Shown: positions 42,108-51,267, numbered from the stretch's first letter. The stretch is DNA of 64,000 nucleotides from Aminipila luticellarii (GCF_004103735.1 NZ_CP035281.1:1426001-1490000); one strand, 5' to 3'. Made by a program: numbers and translations. Notes: generated from the sequence alone by a model not told the origin.

Positions 42108-44708
42108 TTATTTAAGATCTGCCGGATAGGTCAGTACTTTTTCTACAAAGACCTGAACGATCTGCGGATCGAACTGCGTTCCGGAATTCTTTATCAGTTC
42201 ATGAACAGAGGCCTCTACCGTCATAGCTTCCTTATAAGGTCTTTTTGCCGTCATAGCTTCAAAGGAATCCGCTATGGCAATAATGCGTGAAAGCAGTGGG
42301 ATTTCCTCCCCTTTCAGTCCGCGCGGATATCCGTTTCCATCCCAGCGTTCATGATGATAAAGCACATTCTCTGCCAGAGAAGAATATGCGTTCACCGATC
42401 TTAAAATCTGATACCCGCATTCCGGGTGCCTCTTCATCTCCTGATATTCCGATTCCGTCAGCTTTCCGGGCTTGTTTAAAATCTCTTCGGAAATAATAAT
42501 TTTGCCGATGTCGTGCATCAAACCGGCTGTTTCCAATTCTTTGACAGTCTCCCCGTCAAGGTTCATCTTCTGTCCGATTTCCTTGCTGATTTCGCTCACT
42601 TTTTCAGAATGAATCCTTTCCCTTTCGTTTTTTTCATTCAGCGTATTAACGATGGCCTGTATGGTCTTATGGCGCATGCTCTGGCTTTCTGTAATCTTCT
42701 TCATATACATCTGTTCTTCTGCTTTGATGATGACCTCGTCAAGCGACATGTCTGCGTTTGATTTCACAGCACAGCCGATGGAAACAGAAATAATGATGTC
42801 CCCCAGTTTTTCCTGCTCTATCGTCTTGTAAATCTGCTTGACGCGTTCCTCGGTTTCCTCCTGTTCCGTATGCGGAAGTAAAATAATAAATTCATCTCCG
42901 CCGATTCGTGCAACCACGTCCTCTCCCCGGCATCCTTCTTTCAGTACTCTTGCAACTCTTTTTAAAAGCTTATCTCCCATGGTATGCCCAAAGGCATCGT
43001 TGGTCAGCTTTAATCCGTTCACGTCAATCATAGCAATGGAAAAAGGTATATTGGAGTCCTTATCCAGACGCTGCAATTCTTCTTCAAAGAATCTTCTGTT
43101 GTATAATCCGGTCAACTGGTCGTGATAACTCAAATATAATATCTGTTCCTGTTTTTGCTTTTTTTCCGTAAAGTCCCTGAATACAATGACTGCCCCGATA
43201 AGATTGCCGTGTTCATCCTTTACGGGTGCTGCGCTGTCTTCGATAGCAAGCCGATGCCCCGTTTTCTGAATGAGGAGCGTATATTCCTCCAGTTCAACCG
43301 CCCTTCCGAGCCGGAGCACCTGAGCAGCAGGACAGTCACATTCTTTTCCGGACAGCTCATGAACCAAAGGAAATACTTTTTGAAAGATTTCTCCCCGTGC
43401 TTCTTCTACGCTCCAGCCGGTAAGCTCTTCTGCTGCCCTATTCATGAGCGAGATCCGGCCGTATTTGTCCGTGGAAATGACGCCATCTCCCAAGGATTGC
43501 AGGGTGGTCTTGAAAAGAGACCGTTCCCTGCTTATTTTTTCTTTTGCCTCAGAAAGCTCCCTGTTTTTCTGCTCGATCTCATAAAAATTATCCGTGATTT
43601 TTTTTAGCATGAACGTCAGACCATTTGATAAAATTCCGATCTCATCTTCCCGGAACAAATATTCCGGAGGCAGAGATATAATCTTGTTATGGTTGCTGAA
43701 GTTTTCAATTTCCCGGCAAATTCTGACTACAGGTGTTGAAATATAATGCTTAAAGAACAGTAAAAGAAAAATCATGATGACAATTAATCCGATTACAATA
43801 CACAAATTCGTATTCAAGAATCTGTTTAACCGGGAAAATACTTCGGATTCCGGTATGATCGTCAGTACCGTCATGTGAGTATTGGGAATCGGCAGATACG
43901 CTATAAACTGTTTTTCCCCCTGATCGGTATAGCTTGCGATCCCATTCTTACCGGAAAGTATTTTGTGCGATAAGCCTCCCAGCCAATCCTGAACAAAAAC
44001 CTTTTCAGATAAATTGGTTGTATCCATATCCGGGTGATCTATGATCTGTCCGGTATCATAGATCAGTACCGCATACCCCTTTTCTCCTATTCTGTAATCC
44101 CGCATCATTTCATGAATGTCTTCTATTAAAATATCTAAGCTGAAAGCACCTAAAATGTTTCCGTTATCCTGTAAAGGTACAGCCACCGTCAATGCCAGCT
44201 TCCCCGAAAACAGATCCTGATACGGTGCGGTCACCGTAGTCTTTTTTTCTCCCATGGTCTTTATATACCATTCCCGTTCGGACAAAATAACATCTGCGGG
44301 CGCGTCATAGCCGTACGCACTGCTGATCAGCCCTTTTGTATCCGGTAAGGCGATGTAGGATAAATCAATATTTTTATCCATATCGGATATATCTTCCAGC
44401 TCCTTTGTCACCTGATCATATAAAGGATTTTTCCGCTTGGTCTCCCGGGTCTTAACTTCTCTGGCAAACCGGATAAAGTCCGGATTATTTTTTGCCTGAT
44501 CTGCTATGACCACATACTTTTGTAAAAAGATTTCAATCTGCGCGGAAATATTTTGAGAGTCCTTTACAAGCTCTTCCTTCGCCTGCTGCTCAAAATAATT
44601 CCTTAATTGTACATCTAAGAAATTAAGATAAACAAAGAACAGCAGAAATATAAACAATGAAATAGTCACACCTATTATTCTAATGATACTTTTTTTCATC
44701 CAGCTCAT
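42108..44708 (-). CDS. Membrane sensor with Cache, PAS, GGDEF and HD-GYP domains
   Basis: 866 residues. TM1 (about 8-30), extracellular dCache (about 35-290), TM2 (about 295-316), HAMP-like linker, coiled coil, PAS (about 395-510), GGDEF (about 535-690) and HD-GYP (about 695-860). The GGDEF core ARIGGDEF has an inhibitory-site RGED five residues before it. HD-GYP has LMHDIGKI and HHERWDGNGYP. Both halves look active, so it could make and degrade c-di-GMP in response to an outside ligand. The SD GGGGGTAGATTT precedes the ATG. Confidence 0.95.
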   Translation of the reverse strand: MSWMKKSIIRIIGVTISLFIFLLFFVYLNFLDVQLRNYFEQQAKEELVKDSQNISAQIEIFLQKYVVIADQAKNNPDFIRFAREVKTRETKRKNPLYDQVTKELEDISDMDKNIDLSYIALPDTKGLISSAYGYDAPADVILSEREWYIKTMGEKKTTVTAPYQDLFSGKLALTVAVPLQDNGNILGAFSLDILIEDIHEMMRDYRIGEKGYAVLIYDTGQIIDHPDMDTTNLSEKVFVQDWLGGLSHKILSGKNGIASYTDQGEKQFIAYLPIPNTHMTVLTIIPESEVFSRLNRFLNTNLCIVIGLIVIMIFLLLFFKHYISTPVVRICREIENFSNHNKIISLPPEYLFREDEIGILSNGLTFMLKKITDNFYEIEQKNRELSEAKEKISRERSLFKTTLQSLGDGVISTDKYGRISLMNRAAEELTGWSVEEARGEIFQKVFPLVHELSGKECDCPAAQVLRLGRAVELEEYTLLIQKTGHRLAIEDSAAPVKDEHGNLIGAVIVFRDFTEKKQKQEQILYLSYHDQLTGLYNRRFFEEELQRLDKDSNIPFSIAMIDVNGLKLTNDAFGHTMGDKLLKRVARVLKEGCRGEDVVARIGGDEFIILLPHTEQEETEERVKQIYKTIEQEKLGDIIISVSIGCAVKSNADMSLDEVIIKAEEQMYMKKITESQSMRHKTIQAIVNTLNEKNERERIHSEKVSEISKEIGQKMNLDGETVKELETAGLMHDIGKIIISEEILNKPGKLTESEYQEMKRHPECGYQILRSVNAYSSLAENVLYHHERWDGNGYPRGLKGEEIPLLSRIIAIADSFEAMTAKRPYKEAMTVEASVHELIKNSGTQFDPQIVQVFVEKVLTYPADLK

Positions 44709-44891
44709 AAATCTACCCCCAGACTAAATCCTTTGTAAATTTATACTTTGTACCTACCGCTTTAAATTCTAATTTTTCTGAATTTTTATATAATTATAGT
44801 ACATTATTCGCTATTTTACTACATTTTCCAACAAATATTTAGTATATTTTTCCTGGAGAACATCAGTTCTATAGGAATTTATTTTCTTTGC

Positions 44892-44920
44892 TGAATAATT
44901 TGGCCGAGCCTTGAATACAA
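44892..44920 (+). promoter_or_regulatory. Possible forespore-type promoter before the DUF1540 gene
   Basis: TGAATA, 16 bases, AATACAA loosely resembles sigma-G/sigma-F promoters (GnATA; CATnnTA). Match is partial, so this is a weak call. Confidence 0.25.
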
Positions 44921-44948
44921 TAAAGAAAAAAGAAAGGTGGTAAAGATT

Positions 44949-45257
44949 ATGCCTGCACTACAATGTACAGTTGTTCCATGTTCCTATAATGAGAAAGGGT
45001 GCTGCTGCAGACCTTCCATTCAAGTCAAAGGACAAACAGCTCACGTCAGCACAGATACGGCTTGTCAGTCCTTCGCAGAGAAGACACAGAACCAAATGAT
45101 CAGCGGAGTCCAATACCATTCTCCAAATCAATCCCTAAGCGTTGATTGCGATGCACATAGATGTGTCTATAATAAAGATCAGAAATGCTCCGCAGAATCG
45201 GTTGCTATTAATTATGGATATTCCGGTACGGAATGTTCTTCTTTTAAGCAAAGTTAA
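44949..45257 (+). CDS. Tandem DUF1540 domain protein
   Basis: 102 residues with two Cys-rich DUF1540 repeats, each having a CxVxxC-like start (CTVVPCSYNEKGCC and CDAHRCVYNKDQKC), an internal Cys and a closing Cys. Such small proteins are frequent in spore-forming Clostridia and may bind zinc or form disulfides. I start at the ATG at 44949, with AAAGGTGG before it; the GTG at 44937 overlaps that SD. The function is unknown. Confidence 0.85.
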   Translation: MPALQCTVVPCSYNEKGCCCRPSIQVKGQTAHVSTDTACQSFAEKTQNQMISGVQYHSPNQSLSVDCDAHRCVYNKDQKCSAESVAINYGYSGTECSSFKQS

Positions 45258-45267
45258 AACAGATAAC

Positions 45268-45312
45268 AAAAAAGCTAATGCTCTTAAACCATCAGAGACA
45301 TTAGCTTTTTTC
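45268..45312. terminator. Bidirectional terminator after the DUF1540 gene
   Basis: AAAAAGCTAATG and CATTAGCTTTTT pair, with an inner CTCT/AGAG stem, plus A and T tracts. It separates the DUF1540 gene from the convergent MocR gene. Confidence 0.85.
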
Positions 45313-45350
45313 TTATTTTCATCATTTCCGCTTTTTACATAGGGCTGAAA

Positions 45351-46685
45351 TCAAAACCAAGCAGACTGCAGCAAGCAAATGCCCTCTTCAATTTCTTGCT
45401 CCGTCAGACTGCTGTAACCGATCAGTACCATAGGATTCCTATAATTCTCTGTATTTTCCCAATAAACAGAGACTGGGTAGATACGAACCCCAACCTGCTC
45501 CGCACTTTTTATCAGCTCCCCTTCATCCATACCGTTTTTCACTTCAAGCACAATATGCAGCCCCGCATTATTTCCATAAACGATTACTCTGTCCTTCATA
45601 TAATGATGAAGAGCCGATAACAGGGTATCATGCTTTTTCTTATTTACCGTGCATATTTTTCGCATGTGGCGGTTCCAGCTGCCCTCCTGCATGAAAAGCT
45701 GCATGGCTTTCTGTTCGGTCCAGGCGACCTGACAGTTGTACGTGGAGAAGTTCTGTGTGTACTTTTCCATTAAGGCATTGGGCAAAACGATAAAGCTCAT
45801 TCGGATTCCCGGTGCAAAAGCCTTTGAAAATGTATTGAAATAAATGATGCGGCCGTTGCTGTCCATAGACTGCATGGACGGAATCGGTCTGCTGTTATAT
45901 CTCAGCTCGCTGTCATAATCATCTTCGATGATATAGGCATGATTCTCCTCGGCCCATTTAATTAAGTTGAGTCTTTTATTGATTCCCATAATGCATCCCA
46001 TGGGAAATTGGTGGGAAGGGGTGGTAAACACAAGCTTTGCCCCGGAGCCAGCCAGAATGTTGAGATCCATTCCATCCTCCTCCAGAGGAATCGGAACCAC
46101 TTTCATGCCATGATTTTTAAGAACCTCTCGGGTGTTTCCGTAACACGGTTCTTCCACCGCCGCCTGATCACATTCATTCCTAAGCAGCTGACATATCAGG
46201 CTTAGGGAAGCCCCCATCCCTGCCGCCAGCAGAATTTGTTCTGGACGGCAGACCACTCCTCTGGAAAAGTTCAGATACTGCATGATTTCTTTTCTCAGCT
46301 CCCATTCGCCAAATTTGTCGTTATAAGAACTCAAATACTCCGCCTCGCAAGAACTCAATGCCGTATGTAACGACTTTTTCCATGCTCCCATGGGAAAATC
46401 CCCCATATTCAGCTTGTCGTATTGAAAATCAAATTTTATGTCTTTTTCTGTGCTTTTCCGTTTGCCCGGCTCAAGAGTTTCCCCGGTCTTTTCACCGGAT
46501 ATTGCTTTGAAGAGGCTCACATCGAATGGCAGTACCACATACCCGCTTCCGTTCTTTCCGGTAATATACCCTTCTGCACAGAGCTGCGAATAGGCAGATG
46601 CCACAGTATTTCTACTGACTTTCAAGGACTGTGCCAATCCTCTGGTAGAAGGAAGAAAATTCCCCTCCGCCAGAGCTCCCGTCAC
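45351..46685 (-). CDS. MocR-type regulator (GntR HTH plus aminotransferase), 5' end broken by an amber codon
   Basis: 444 residues from an internal GTG at 46685. LPSTRGLAQSLKVSRNTVAS is the GntR recognition region; the rest is an aminotransferase I domain with the PLP Lys in NTFSKAFAPG and YIIEDDYDSE. Upstream, the same frame continues through TAG (46713-46715) to a TTG at 46757, giving MIVIDGEKKEPIYL, stop, IYSYFKSQIVTG. The family usually has Gln in PIYLQIY, so CAG has become TAG. The GTG has no SD, and starting there loses the first HTH helix. The gene may therefore be a fresh pseudogene. MocR proteins often control vitamin B6 or amino-sugar genes. Confidence 0.85.
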   Translation of the reverse strand: MTGALAEGNFLPSTRGLAQSLKVSRNTVASAYSQLCAEGYITGKNGSGYVVLPFDVSLFKAISGEKTGETLEPGKRKSTEKDIKFDFQYDKLNMGDFPMGAWKKSLHTALSSCEAEYLSSYNDKFGEWELRKEIMQYLNFSRGVVCRPEQILLAAGMGASLSLICQLLRNECDQAAVEEPCYGNTREVLKNHGMKVVPIPLEEDGMDLNILAGSGAKLVFTTPSHQFPMGCIMGINKRLNLIKWAEENHAYIIEDDYDSELRYNSRPIPSMQSMDSNGRIIYFNTFSKAFAPGIRMSFIVLPNALMEKYTQNFSTYNCQVAWTEQKAMQLFMQEGSWNRHMRKICTVNKKKHDTLLSALHHYMKDRVIVYGNNAGLHIVLEVKNGMDEGELIKSAEQVGVRIYPVSVYWENTENYRNPMVLIGYSSLTEQEIEEGICLLQSAWF

Positions 46686-46712
46686 AATTTGAGATTTAAA
46701 ATAGCTATAAAT

Positions 46713-46757
46713 CTACAAATAGATCGGTTCTTTCTTTTCGCCGTCGATTACAATCAA
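46713..46757 (-). pseudogene. Untranslated 5' part of the MocR gene, ending in amber
   Basis: A TTG at 46757, with AGGA nine bases before, opens 14 codons that match the start of MocR proteins, then TAG at 46715. The TTG overlaps the CGGC gene stop (TTGA), a coupling that fits the original start. Confidence 0.7.
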
Positions 46758-47179
46758 ACTTTTACTTCCTGGTATGAATGATATTCCCCCGTTTCTCTTT
46801 TTTTCTGGGCGACCTTACTGATATATGTACCTTCTACAATTCGTTCATACCCTTTCTTCTTAATCAGCGCTTTGATATAATCCATGTGCGGACATCGGTC
46901 GTGGTGATAATTATCTGTTACCATACAAGAAGACAGGTGTACCACCACATCCTTCCTCGTTAGATCCGTTTTCTTTTCCAGTCTCTTCGAAAAATGTTCC
47001 AGTTTGACCGCCAGACTGGCTCCGCAGCATCCGCCGCAGGTCAATGAAATATATTTTACATCGTCGCCATACTCCTTGAAAGCATCCTCCCGGTTGTAAA
47101 ACGTATTTGTACATGCAAATCCGCTGCATCTCTGCCGTGCGATATCACACTGAATAATCAGGACATATTTTGTATCCAT
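46754..47179 (-). CDS. CGGC domain protein
   Basis: 141 residues. The hallmark LTCGGCCGASL is near residue 47, with further Cys at CDIARQRCSGFAC and SSCMVTDNYHHDRCPH. The domain is named for its CGGC motif and is thought to bind metal through Cys and His. Its role is unknown. The SD GTAGGAGGAAAGAGTTCT precedes the ATG. Its stop overlaps the original MocR start, so the two genes were coupled. Confidence 0.9.
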   Translation of the reverse strand: MDTKYVLIIQCDIARQRCSGFACTNTFYNREDAFKEYGDDVKYISLTCGGCCGASLAVKLEHFSKRLEKKTDLTRKDVVVHLSSCMVTDNYHHDRCPHMDYIKALIKKKGYERIVEGTYISKVAQKKRETGEYHSYQEVKV

Positions 47180-47228
47180 AGAACTCTTTCCTCCTACATT
47201 CTTCCTTCAATAAGAAATCTTTGTACAT

Positions 47229-47234
47229 ATTATA
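47229..47234 (-). promoter_or_regulatory. Possible promoter for the CGGC gene
   Basis: Minus strand TATAAT about 50 bases before the ATG at 47179; TTCTAA 17 bases further upstream is a poor -35. Confidence 0.35.
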
Positions 47235-47349
47235 TAAGAAAACCGTCTCCATTAGAAGTGCCGGTTTTGTTCTTTTTCACAGGTCCAGTTAAAAATTTGC
47301 TTTCTTTTCTGTCCCCCATTTATATCGCATAAAAGAATGTTTTTTATGA

Positions 47350-47384
47350 TACAAAAATAAAGGCAGTTATTTTACTGCCTTTAT
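47350..47384 (-). terminator. Terminator after the YwlG-like gene
   Basis: Minus strand ATAAAGGCAG and CTGCCTTTAT around an AT-rich loop, followed by TTTTTG, 20 bases past the stop. Confidence 0.8.
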
Positions 47385-47402
47385 CTTTTTGCTTCTACAA
47401 GC

Positions 47403-47948
47403 CTATAGTAGCTTTTCGTCATATACGGCCCTTTGACCGCCCACAAACTTCCGCCTTGTTCTGGCTGCCAGCACAATGGCTTCTCCAATATGCTTTGTTT
47501 CGATTCGAAGAGGTACCGCTACTTTTTTCAGATGCATTCCTATCAGGGTACCGCCTATATCCAGTCCGGCATCGGCCTTTATCTCTTCCACTGCTACCGG
47601 ATCCTTAAACCCATTATAAGCCGCTGTTGCAAAGGAACCGCCGGCCTTCGGCTGAGGGATTACATTTACAATGGCATCGTCAGCTGCAATCTCCCGTTCC
47701 ACGATAATGGCTCTGTTCAAGTGCTCGCAGCATTGAGCTGCCAGGTAAATTCCCTTTGAATGCAACACCTCATATATTCCATTAAAGATGGCCTTTGCTA
47801 CCTCCGGATTTGAATTGCTCCCAATTTTACAGCCTTCCACCTCGCTGGAAGAACAACCGATTACTACGATGGAGCCCTTCTGCAAATGAGCACCTTCGCA
47901 TAACTGCTCTGCTGCCGTTTTTGCTTCATTTTTAATCTGTTCTAACAT
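47403..47948 (-). CDS. YwlG/TIGR01440 family protein
   Basis: 181 residues. IGCSSSEVEGCKIGSNSN at the start, CCEHLNRAIIVER in the middle and DIGGTLIGMHLKKVAVPLR towards the end are the markers of the TIGR01440 (YwlG, DUF436) family. The family's function is unknown; it is widespread in Firmicutes near glyA or rpiB. The SD is AGGGAGGGAGATAAT. It appears monocistronic with its own terminator. Confidence 0.9.
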   Translation of the reverse strand: MLEQIKNEAKTAAEQLCEGAHLQKGSIVVIGCSSSEVEGCKIGSNSNPEVAKAIFNGIYEVLHSKGIYLAAQCCEHLNRAIIVEREIAADDAIVNVIPQPKAGGSFATAAYNGFKDPVAVEEIKADAGLDIGGTLIGMHLKKVAVPLRIETKHIGEAIVLAARTRRKFVGGQRAVYDEKLL

Positions 47949-48018
47949 ATTATCTCCCTCCCTTATAGGATTAGTTTATCTTTTTAAAATTGGTATACTC
48001 CTAGTATATCACATTTTT

Positions 48019-48483
48019 TCATTTTCGTATCACTTTATACGTCGCAGAGGCTGTAGCTGCCATACAATTTCTTTCTGTTATTTTTGCCTCTCCGGAAAGG
48101 GTCAGCAGGGAACGTCCGGTGGATACTAACTGTGCTGTTATCGTCACCTTATCGTTTAAATAAACAGGCTGTAAATAATTGATGCTCATGTTTACCGTAG
48201 GTGAAAAAAATCCACCCAACTTTAAGCAGATACAGTTTGCAAACAACCCCAATGCCAAATCCATCATGGTTGCGGTAATACCGCCGTGAAGCATGTCCTG
48301 CGGATTCATTTGCCATTCTGATATGGGAAACTCAAAGGAGGCGGTTCGCTCCGTTTCATTGCACCCTACAAGCTTGACGTTCATCAGGTCATTCATTCTG
48401 CCAGGCTGTTCTTTTGTTTTTTCTATCACTTTTTTAATATCTTGTTCCAGCTTCTGCTCTTTAAAAATTTTTTCTATTGACAT
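48019..48483 (-). CDS. PaaI-family thioesterase (hotdog fold)
   Basis: 154 residues. The hotdog core LHGGITATMMDLALG contains the catalytic-site pattern HGG, followed by NYLQPVYLNDKVTITA. PaaI enzymes hydrolyse acyl-CoA thioesters, often of aromatic or short acids. An AGGAGAAAAT SD precedes the ATG. The substrate is unknown. Confidence 0.9.
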   Translation of the reverse strand: MSIEKIFKEQKLEQDIKKVIEKTKEQPGRMNDLMNVKLVGCNETERTASFEFPISEWQMNPQDMLHGGITATMMDLALGLFANCICLKLGGFFSPTVNMSINYLQPVYLNDKVTITAQLVSTGRSLLTLSGEAKITERNCMAATASATYKVIRK

Positions 48484-48607
48484 ATTTTCTCCTAATAAAA
48501 TTTAATATTATAAATAGTATACCACACAAACGGCTCGTCCGTACATTCCTGTCCAACGGTTCCTGCTGCCTTCTTTTAAAATTTATTTTATAAAGTTAAA
48601 TTTTTAG

Positions 48608-48635
48608 TTGCATAATTTTTAAAAATTGTTATAAT
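48608..48635 (+). promoter_or_regulatory. Promoter for the hemolysin III-like gene
   Basis: TTGCAT, 16 bases, TATAAT (consensus -10), about 65 bases before the ATG. Confidence 0.6.
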
Positions 48636-48699
48636 AATTATAATATATAGTTTTCGATATTACATTACATTGTATTAATTATTATAAAGGAGAGAGAAT

Positions 48700-49359
48700 A
48701 TGTTTATATACAAACAATTTATGAATGCAAGAGATCCGCTTAGCAGCTATACGCATTTTATCGGTGCGTGTCTGGCAATACTGGCTACCTTCCTGCTTGT
48801 GGGAAAATGCCTGTATCTGGAAGGGACCAGCGGTCTGACCATTGCCAGTGCCGTTATTTTTGGCTTATCCATGATTGCTCTTTACAGCACCAGCTCCATT
48901 TATCACTTTGTAAAGGTGCCTTCAAATATTCTTGTACGCATAAGAAAATTAGATCACTCCATGATCTATGTATTGATTGCGGGAACCTACACGCCAATTG
49001 TTATTGGTTTTATGGAACCAAAGCATGCAGTTGTTTTTATGTCAGCAATCTGGACGGTCGCATTGGTAGGAATCCTCATAAAGGTCTGCTGGCTGAATGC
49101 GCCCAGATGGCTTTATACCTCCCTTTATCTCCTAATGGGCTGGGCTATCATCTTTGATTTAGACTCGCTGAAACAGATTCCTATGAATGCTCTTTTTCTG
49201 ATTGGGCTGGGCGGTGTCATGTATTCCATCGGCGCCGGTTTCTATATTGCGAAAAAACCAAATTTCAGCAGCCTGTTTGGTTTTCACGAAATATTTCATA
49301 TTTTTGTGATTTTAGGAACAGTATTCCAATATAGTGCCATCTATATTTATGCCATTTAA
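48700..49359 (+). CDS. Hemolysin III family (PAQR/YqfA-like) membrane protein
   Basis: 219 residues, seven predicted helices. PAQR-type residues are visible: YTHFIGA, SSIYHF, LDHSMIYVLIAGTYTP and FHEIFHIFVI, including the His that bind zinc in this superfamily. Bacterial members are called hemolysin III or YqfA and may act on lipids (ceramidase-like fold). The physiological role is unclear. SD AAAGGAGAGAGAAT precedes the ATG. Confidence 0.92.
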   Translation: MFIYKQFMNARDPLSSYTHFIGACLAILATFLLVGKCLYLEGTSGLTIASAVIFGLSMIALYSTSSIYHFVKVPSNILVRIRKLDHSMIYVLIAGTYTPIVIGFMEPKHAVVFMSAIWTVALVGILIKVCWLNAPRWLYTSLYLLMGWAIIFDLDSLKQIPMNALFLIGLGGVMYSIGAGFYIAKKPNFSSLFGFHEIFHIFVILGTVFQYSAIYIYAI

Positions 49360-49419
49360 AAGGACCGAATATTTTACAATAAATTGTTTGGAAATTCTTT
49401 TTCACATACAAAAATCTAT

Positions 49420-49447
49420 TGAAATTATTCTAGTTTGTGTTATCTTA
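49420..49447 (+). promoter_or_regulatory. Candidate speDE promoter
   Basis: TTGAAA, 16 bases, TATCTT, about 105 bases before the speD start and upstream of the leader hairpin. Confidence 0.4.
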
Positions 49448-49455
49448 TTATGTAG

Positions 49456-49518
49456 GAAATATCGCTTGCGGTATGGCGGAATCTTTGATTCCGTCATTTC
49501 TGTTTTTTAGTTTCCTCA
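49456..49518 (+). promoter_or_regulatory. speD leader with terminator hairpin (possible attenuator)
   Basis: After the promoter come a small 6-bp hairpin (ATATCG-CTTG-CGGTAT) and then a strong one: ATGGCGGAATC (49474-49484), TTT, GATTCCGTCAT (49488-49498), followed by a T run near 49502-49508. AGGAAA at 49456 can also pair with TTTCCT at about 49511, an alternative that encloses the terminator. Either this is the hemolysin gene's terminator or an attenuator of speDE. Confidence 0.5.
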
Positions 49519-49551
49519 TATATTACACAAAGAAGGGTTGTGACAATTTAG

Positions 49552-50334
49552 TTGGAAAAAATCAAATTACACGGATTCAATAATCTGACAAAAACTTTAA
49601 GTTTCAATTTATACGATGTAAGCTATACTAAAACAGTATGTGACAGAAAAGCTTATATTGAGTATATTGATGAAGAATATAATGCACCGAAGCTGACCAG
49701 CATCCTTGAAAATGTGACGCAGATCATCGGTGCAAATATTTTGAATATCGCCGTACAGGATTACGATCCTCAGGGTGCCAGTGTTACTATTTTAATTTGT
49801 GAAGAAAGCGCACCGCCTTCTCACCATCCATACACTTTAAATCCCTCTGTGGTAGGTCATCTGGACAAGAGCCACATAACAGTTCACACCTATCCCGAAT
49901 ATCATCCGGATAACGGGGTATGCACATTCAGAGCCGACATTGACGTATCCACCTGCGGCGAGATTTCTCCGTTGATGGCGCTTAATTACTTAATTGACAG
50001 CTTTGATGCTGACATTATGACTATAGATTATAAGGTGAGAGGCTTCACCCGTGATATCAAAGGCAATAAGCTGTTCATCGATCACGATATTACCTCCATA
50101 CAGAATTACATTGAACCGGAGTGGTTAAATGTGTATCAAATGATCGATGTAAATGTATATCAGGAAAATACTTTCCATACAAAATGTAAAGTAAGAAACT
50201 TTCAGTTAGATGATTACCTGTTCAATTTAAAAGAAGAAAATTTAAATGAAAAAGACCGGAAAAAAATAACTAACCGGTTAAAAAATGAAATTGATGAAAT
50301 ATTTTACGGAAGGAACTTACCTACCCTGTATTAA
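49552..50334 (+). CDS. speD: S-adenosylmethionine decarboxylase (E. coli-type SpeD)
   Basis: 260 residues. The self-cleavage serine that becomes the pyruvoyl cofactor is in [13 protein letters not shown] near residue 107, and [16 protein letters not shown] follows. The product, decarboxylated SAM, supplies aminopropyl groups to SpeE. The start is a TTG; AGAAGGG lies about 14 bases before it, an unusually long spacing, and an upstream in-frame TAG excludes extension. It lies in an operon with speE, 31 bases downstream. Confidence 0.95.
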   Translation: MEKIKLHGFNNLTKTLSFNLYDVSYTKTVCDRKAYIEYIDEEYNAPKLTSILENVTQIIGANILNIAVQDYDPQGASVTILICEESAPPSHHPYTLNPSVVGHLDKSHITVHTYPEYHPDNGVCTFRADIDVSTCGEISPLMALNYLIDSFDADIMTIDYKVRGFTRDIKGNKLFIDHDITSIQNYIEPEWLNVYQMIDVNVYQENTFHTKCKVRNFQLDDYLFNLKEENLNEKDRKKITNRLKNEIDEIFYGRNLPTLY

Positions 50335-50365
50335 TGAATGAACAATTTAAAGGAGAACCCTTATT

Positions 50366-51238
50366 ATGATGCATGAAATGGCAGACCTGTGGTTCAGCGA
50401 ATACCACGTTATAAATTCAGTTAAATTAGGATTAAATATAAAAGAGATTCTTCATACGGAAGAAACGCCTTTCCAAAAGCTTGAAATGTACAGGAATGAC
50501 ACGTTTGGCGTATTTATGACTTTAGACGGCTTCATTCAGGTTACTGAAAAGGATGAATTCGTATATCACGATATGATTTGCCACCCCGCTCTTGCGGTCA
50601 ATCCAAGCATAAAAAAAGTATTGATCATTGGCGGCGGAGACGGCGGTACGGCCAGAGAGGTGGCCAGATACCCGCATATTGAGACCATCGATATGGTAGA
50701 AATTGACGGAGCTGTCGTAGAGGCCTGCAAAAAGTATATGCCCTCTACAGCCGGCGTTTTCTCAAAGGAGCCTAGATTAAACCTGATTATCGGAGACGGC
50801 CTTAAATTTGTGGAGGAAGCGGCAGACGGCAGTTATGATTTAATTTTAGTGGACTCTACGGATCCTGCCGGTCCGGGAGAAGGACTTTTCACAGTTCAGT
50901 TCTATGAAAACTGTTACCGGGCTTTAAAAGAGGATGGTATATTGATCAACCAGCACGAATGCGCCTTCCACCCCCTTGATGCAGAACAGATGCAAAAAGC
51001 TCACAGCAAAATAAAAAAAGTGTTTCCTATCGCCAAGGTCTATGGTTTTAATATTCCCACGTACTCCACCGGATACTGGTACTTTGGATTTGCTTCCAAA
51101 AAGTATGATCCCATCACGGATTTAAAGGCGGAGGAATGGGAAAAGTTCGGACTCAGAACCAAATATTATAATACGGACATACACACCGGAGCTTTTGCCC
51201 TTCCCAATTATGTAAAGGAAGTTTTAGAGAAAGCCTAG
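50366..51238 (+). CDS. speE: Spermidine synthase
   Basis: 290 residues, a class I methyltransferase-like fold. LIIGGGDGGTAREV is the decarboxylated-SAM-binding glycine loop, and DSTDPAGPGEGLF carries the catalytic Asp. It joins an aminopropyl group to putrescine to make spermidine. An AAAGGAGAACCCTTATT SD precedes the ATG. It ends with TAG and is followed by a strong terminator. Confidence 0.96.
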   Translation: MMHEMADLWFSEYHVINSVKLGLNIKEILHTEETPFQKLEMYRNDTFGVFMTLDGFIQVTEKDEFVYHDMICHPALAVNPSIKKVLIIGGGDGGTAREVARYPHIETIDMVEIDGAVVEACKKYMPSTAGVFSKEPRLNLIIGDGLKFVEEAADGSYDLILVDSTDPAGPGEGLFTVQFYENCYRALKEDGILINQHECAFHPLDAEQMQKAHSKIKKVFPIAKVYGFNIPTYSTGYWYFGFASKKYDPITDLKAEEWEKFGLRTKYYNTDIHTGAFALPNYVKEVLEKA

Positions 51239-51267
51239 ACAAACGGACAAACATATGCTAATATAAC

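Noticed and set aside
46713-46715. The MocR TAG as proof of pyrrolysine or amber recoding
   Set aside because: prfC and speE end in TAG in the same window, and no suppressor tRNA or pyl gene is visible. A simple nonsense mutation is the first reading.
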